Assembly (NCBI GenBank): GCA_026985655.1
Contig: JALSQB010000166.1
Coordinates: 1-8,770 of the forward strand
Direction of reading: 5' to 3'
Length of the DNA stretch: 8,770 nt
Origin: Campylobacteraceae bacterium
GTDB lineage: Bacteria > Campylobacterota > Campylobacteria > Campylobacterales > Sulfurovaceae
The notes under the pieces: generated by a model
Databases searched by the model: none
Told to the model about the DNA's origin: nothing
What the model saw: the letters and a program-made list of their open reading frames with translations, nothing else
Position numbers and translations under genes: made by a program
Part shown: in pieces, positions 6,772 through 8,770 of the stretch
Layout of the letters: each line of letters starts with the position of its first letter
Position numbering within the stretch: position 1 is the stretch's first letter

Positions 6772-6961
6772 GTGCTATTTTTCCTGTTAGAGGTGGCTAT
6801 TTATCTAAATATTCATAGACCCATAGCTAAAAAAGAGCTACTACATACTTTTAACGCAATCTATTTTAACCCGTGCTTTATCTTTTGATGTTAAAATTCT
6901 AAGTTATGGAATGTTAGAAGCCATAAAAGATGTAGAAACAGAAAAACTAGGAATAAATTAA
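6772..6961 (+). pseudogene. Small unrecognised gene, apparently frameshifted
   Basis: From GTG 6772 the frame reads MLFFLLEVAIYLNIHRPIAK and continues to a TGA at 6886-6888 (38 aa). A second frame, open from 6827 and lacking a start, reads RALSFDVKILSYGMLEAIKD near its end and stops at TAA 6959-6961. Dropping one T from the four-T run at 6849-6852 joins them into a single 62-codon ORF with a continuous, plausible helical sequence (KKELLHTLTQSILTRALS across the join). It would end 4 nt before the DUF389 start, a typical operon spacing. I do not recognise the family. The break could be a genuine mutation, programmed slippage, or a sequencing error. It could also be the tail of an older, larger gene, or the 38-aa ORF could itself be the functional product. 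Confidence 0.45.
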
Positions 6962-6965
6962 AAAA

Positions 6966-8770
6966 ATGAAATACTACTACCTCTACACCGAAGAAGACAA
7001 AGCCTTAGCTACGGCAGTTTTGTCGTATGTTAAAAGTAAGGATTGTACTCTAAATTCGATGAGTATAAATGATTTAGAAACTTTAAAAGTTGATGAACCT
7101 ATACATTTGATTGCTTCGGCTTCATTAGATGAGCTTAAAAAGATGATGGATTTTGCTTCAAAAAATGAGCTAAGCGTAGGGATTATTCCTCGGAGTGAAC
7201 AAAAAGAGTTAAAGAGTACCTTTTCGCTTCCCTCTGAATTAGAAGCACAGATTGACCTTGCCTTAAAGCCATGTGAGAAGAAACTAGATTTGCTCTATTG
7301 TGAAGAGGAGTTGGTACTGCAAGAGGTCGTCATAGGGGAAGTGCCACCCCTTGATGCTTTTTCTAGTTCATTGGAAAAGTTGAGCATTTGGCAACGGATT
7401 AAATCTTCATTTTCCATTTTCAAAAAAATAAAATCGCTTAAACATACACGCTTTACCATTACCACAGGTAAAGAAAAAGTCTTAAAACTCTCAGCCATTG
7501 GGGCTGTGGGGGTGGAGTACAACAACCGTACCTTTGCTGCCAAACTCATTGCTAATTATTTAAAATTTAACGATGCACGACTCTCTTTGGTGTTACTCTC
7601 TCCGAGTTCCATTTTGGAGTATGTGGGCTATATTTTTCAGTCACATATCTTAAGACAAACCCCTAAACATCTGCCCTCATCGGTGGGCTATGTGCATAGC
7701 CATAAACTTCAAATTGAGACCCAAGAGCCATTGTCTGTTAGCATTGATGGGGTAAAAAAGCTTCAAACACCCCTGACTTTAGAGACAAAAGCAGAAGCCT
7801 TATCGCTTTGTGTGGGTGAAAAATTTTGGGAAAAAAGTAGCTCCTCAAAAGAAATAAAAGAGAATGTAAGAGTAGAACATCTCCCCTGCGATGAAGAGAT
7901 GTCGGGCTACTTAGGCACAAGTATTCCTCTGTTTTCTCACGCATCACAAGAACAATACTCTAGCCTTTTCTCAAATTTACGAGAGGAGAGTCGGCTAAAC
8001 AGTACCTTTATGACCTTGCTTATTTTGGCGACCTTTATTGCCACTTTTGGACTCTTTATTAATTCGGCTTCAGTCATTATTGGGGCGATGCTTTTAGCCC
8101 CACTTATGCAACCCATTGTGGGGGTGAGTATGGGCTTACTACGACAAGACATGACCCTCTTTAGTAATGCTGTTAAAAGCATTGGTTTTGGGGTCTTAGC
8201 TGTACTTCTTTCAGCTGTTCTTATTACGTGGTTGTTGCCATTGAGTCAGCTTACTTCCGAGATGAGTGGGCGTTTGTCTCCGACCATTTTAGATATGTTT
8301 GTTGCCATTGTTTCAGGTGTTGCAGCAGCCTATGCCAAGTCCAATGAGAAGATAATCGGTTCATTAGCAGGGGTTGCCATTGCTGTGGCATTAGTCCCAC
8401 CAATTGCTGTAGCAGGCATAGGTTTAGGTTGGTCAAATTGGGGAATGTTTAGTTCAGCTTTCCTACTCTTCATCACCAACTTAGTAGGCATCGTCCTCTC
8501 AGCCTCTTTAACCTTTTTGATGCTTGGTTTCTCCCCTGTGGCTGTGGCAAAAAAAGGACTCTCTTTTGCCTTAATCTTGGTTGCTATTGTCTCTGTACCC
8601 TTGTTTGTATCCTTTGGAAAAATGAAACACAACATTGAGATTGAGCAAACCTTAAGCAAGTTTGAAGCCACACTGCACGGTAAAAATATTCACTTAAAAA
8701 ACATTAAAATCCATGACAAAGAGGTACGCTGTGAAGTGATTGCATCTGATATTTTAAGCAAAGAAGAAAA
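6966..8770 (+). CDS. DUF389 (TIGR00341) membrane protein with N-terminal DAGK/YegS-like domain, 3' partial
   Basis: The frame is open for 601 codons from ATG 6966 to the window edge. Residues about 345-550 form a DUF389 membrane domain with five or six hydrophobic segments. It has the family blocks NSASVIIGAMLLAPLMQPIV (366-385) and GSLAGVAIAVALVPPIAVAG (465-484). DUF389 function is unknown. Residues 1-290 look soluble and follow the order of diacylglycerol-kinase/YegS proteins: LIASASLDELKKMM (48-61) where GGDGT-x-N-E is expected, VGIIPRSEQKE (71-81) where the PLGTxND block is expected, LPSELEAQIDLAL (88-100), a second-domain strand with SAIGAVGVEYNN, then SVSIDGV (257-263) and LCVGEKFW near 281-288. 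The nucleotide-binding glycines are missing, so kinase activity is unlikely. A soluble tail follows the last membrane segment (from about 551). AGGA (6949-6952) is a rather distant ribosome site, 13 nt before the ATG. The membrane half is secure; the N-terminal assignment is inference. Confidence 0.88.
   Translation, partial: MKYYYLYTEEDKALATAVLSYVKSKDCTLNSMSINDLETLKVDEPIHLIASASLDELKKMMDFASKNELSVGIIPRSEQKELKSTFSLPSELEAQIDLALKPCEKKLDLLYCEEELVLQEVVIGEVPPLDAFSSSLEKLSIWQRIKSSFSIFKKIKSLKHTRFTITTGKEKVLKLSAIGAVGVEYNNRTFAAKLIANYLKFNDARLSLVLLSPSSILEYVGYIFQSHILRQTPKHLPSSVGYVHSHKLQIETQEPLSVSIDGVKKLQTPLTLETKAEALSLCVGEKFWEKSSSSKEIKENVRVEHLPCDEEMSGYLGTSIPLFSHASQEQYSSLFSNLREESRLNSTFMTLLILATFIATFGLFINSASVIIGAMLLAPLMQPIVGVSMGLLRQDMTLFSNAVKSIGFGVLAVLLSAVLITWLLPLSQLTSEMSGRLSPTILDMFVAIVSGVAAAYAKSNEKIIGSLAGVAIAVALVPPIAVAGIGLGWSNWGMFSSAFLLFITNLVGIVLSASLTFLMLGFSPVAVAKKGLSFALILVAIVSVPLFVSFGKMKHNIEIEQTLSKFEATLHGKNIHLKNIKIHDKEVRCEVIASDILSKEE

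Larger units (their letters stand above)
6641..6965. other. 325-nt intergenic region between divergent genes
   Basis: The left part (6641-6700) carries the leader and -10 box of the minus-strand DUF3365 gene. The middle (about 6700-6755) shows nothing I can name; TATAAC at 6679-6684 on the plus strand is too weak to call a promoter. The right part (6760-6961) holds the traces of a small gene described separately, ending 4 nt before the DUF389 gene. No convincing plus-strand promoter for the DUF389 gene was found, although one must exist in this region because its upstream neighbour is divergent. Confidence 0.7.

Noticed and set aside
6824..6840. Inverted repeat TAGCT/AGCTA as a terminator
   Set aside because: The stem is only 5 bp, AT-rich, with no T-run after it, and it falls inside the small ORF.
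7295..8671. Several minus-strand open frames across the DUF389 gene
   Set aside because: They are antisense shadows of a long continuous plus-strand coding frame; none has a recognisable domain or ribosome site.

Overview
The window looks like chromosomal DNA from a Campylobacterota (epsilonproteobacterial) organism, most like the free-living Sulfurimonas/Sulfurovum/Arcobacter type. This rests on the moderately AT-rich, Lys/Glu-rich coding style, a histidyl-tRNA-synthetase-like HisZ next to purA, a double-length DUF507 protein between purA and carA, and a periplasmic one-haem DUF3365 protein. The genus assignment is inference. No rRNA, tRNA, insertion sequence, prophage gene or CRISPR array was seen.

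Positions 1-4879 (+ strand) hold a very tight run of five genes: a class V aminotransferase (5' end outside the window), a short hisZ-like gene, purA, a tandem DUF507 gene and carA. Spacings are 0, 3 and 9 nt, then a 1-nt overlap, so one transcript is likely. Four of the five products are biosynthetic: amino-group transfer, regulation of the first step of histidine synthesis, the IMP-to-AMP branch, and carbamoyl phosphate for arginine and pyrimidines. The DUF507 protein has no known role.

Positions 4883-6640 (- strand) hold two envelope genes that converge on carA with only 3 nt between stop codons. One is an MltB-type lytic transglycosylase with a catalytic-Glu motif and a signal peptide. 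The other, upstream of it, is a secreted DUF3365 (Tll0287-like) c-type haem protein with its own good -10 box and ribosome binding site. An AT-rich spacer with three copies of a 7-bp unit separates them.

Positions 6641-6965 are mostly non-coding but hold traces of a small gene. A strong Shine-Dalgarno and GTG open a 38-codon frame, and a second frame runs on to a stop 4 nt before the next gene. Removing a single T would join them into one 62-codon ORF.

Positions 6966-8770 (+ strand) are one long open frame running off the window. Its C-terminal half is a DUF389/TIGR00341 membrane domain. Its N-terminal half looks like a diacylglycerol-kinase/YegS-type fold whose nucleotide-binding motifs have been lost. 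This fusion is the most interesting item in the window.
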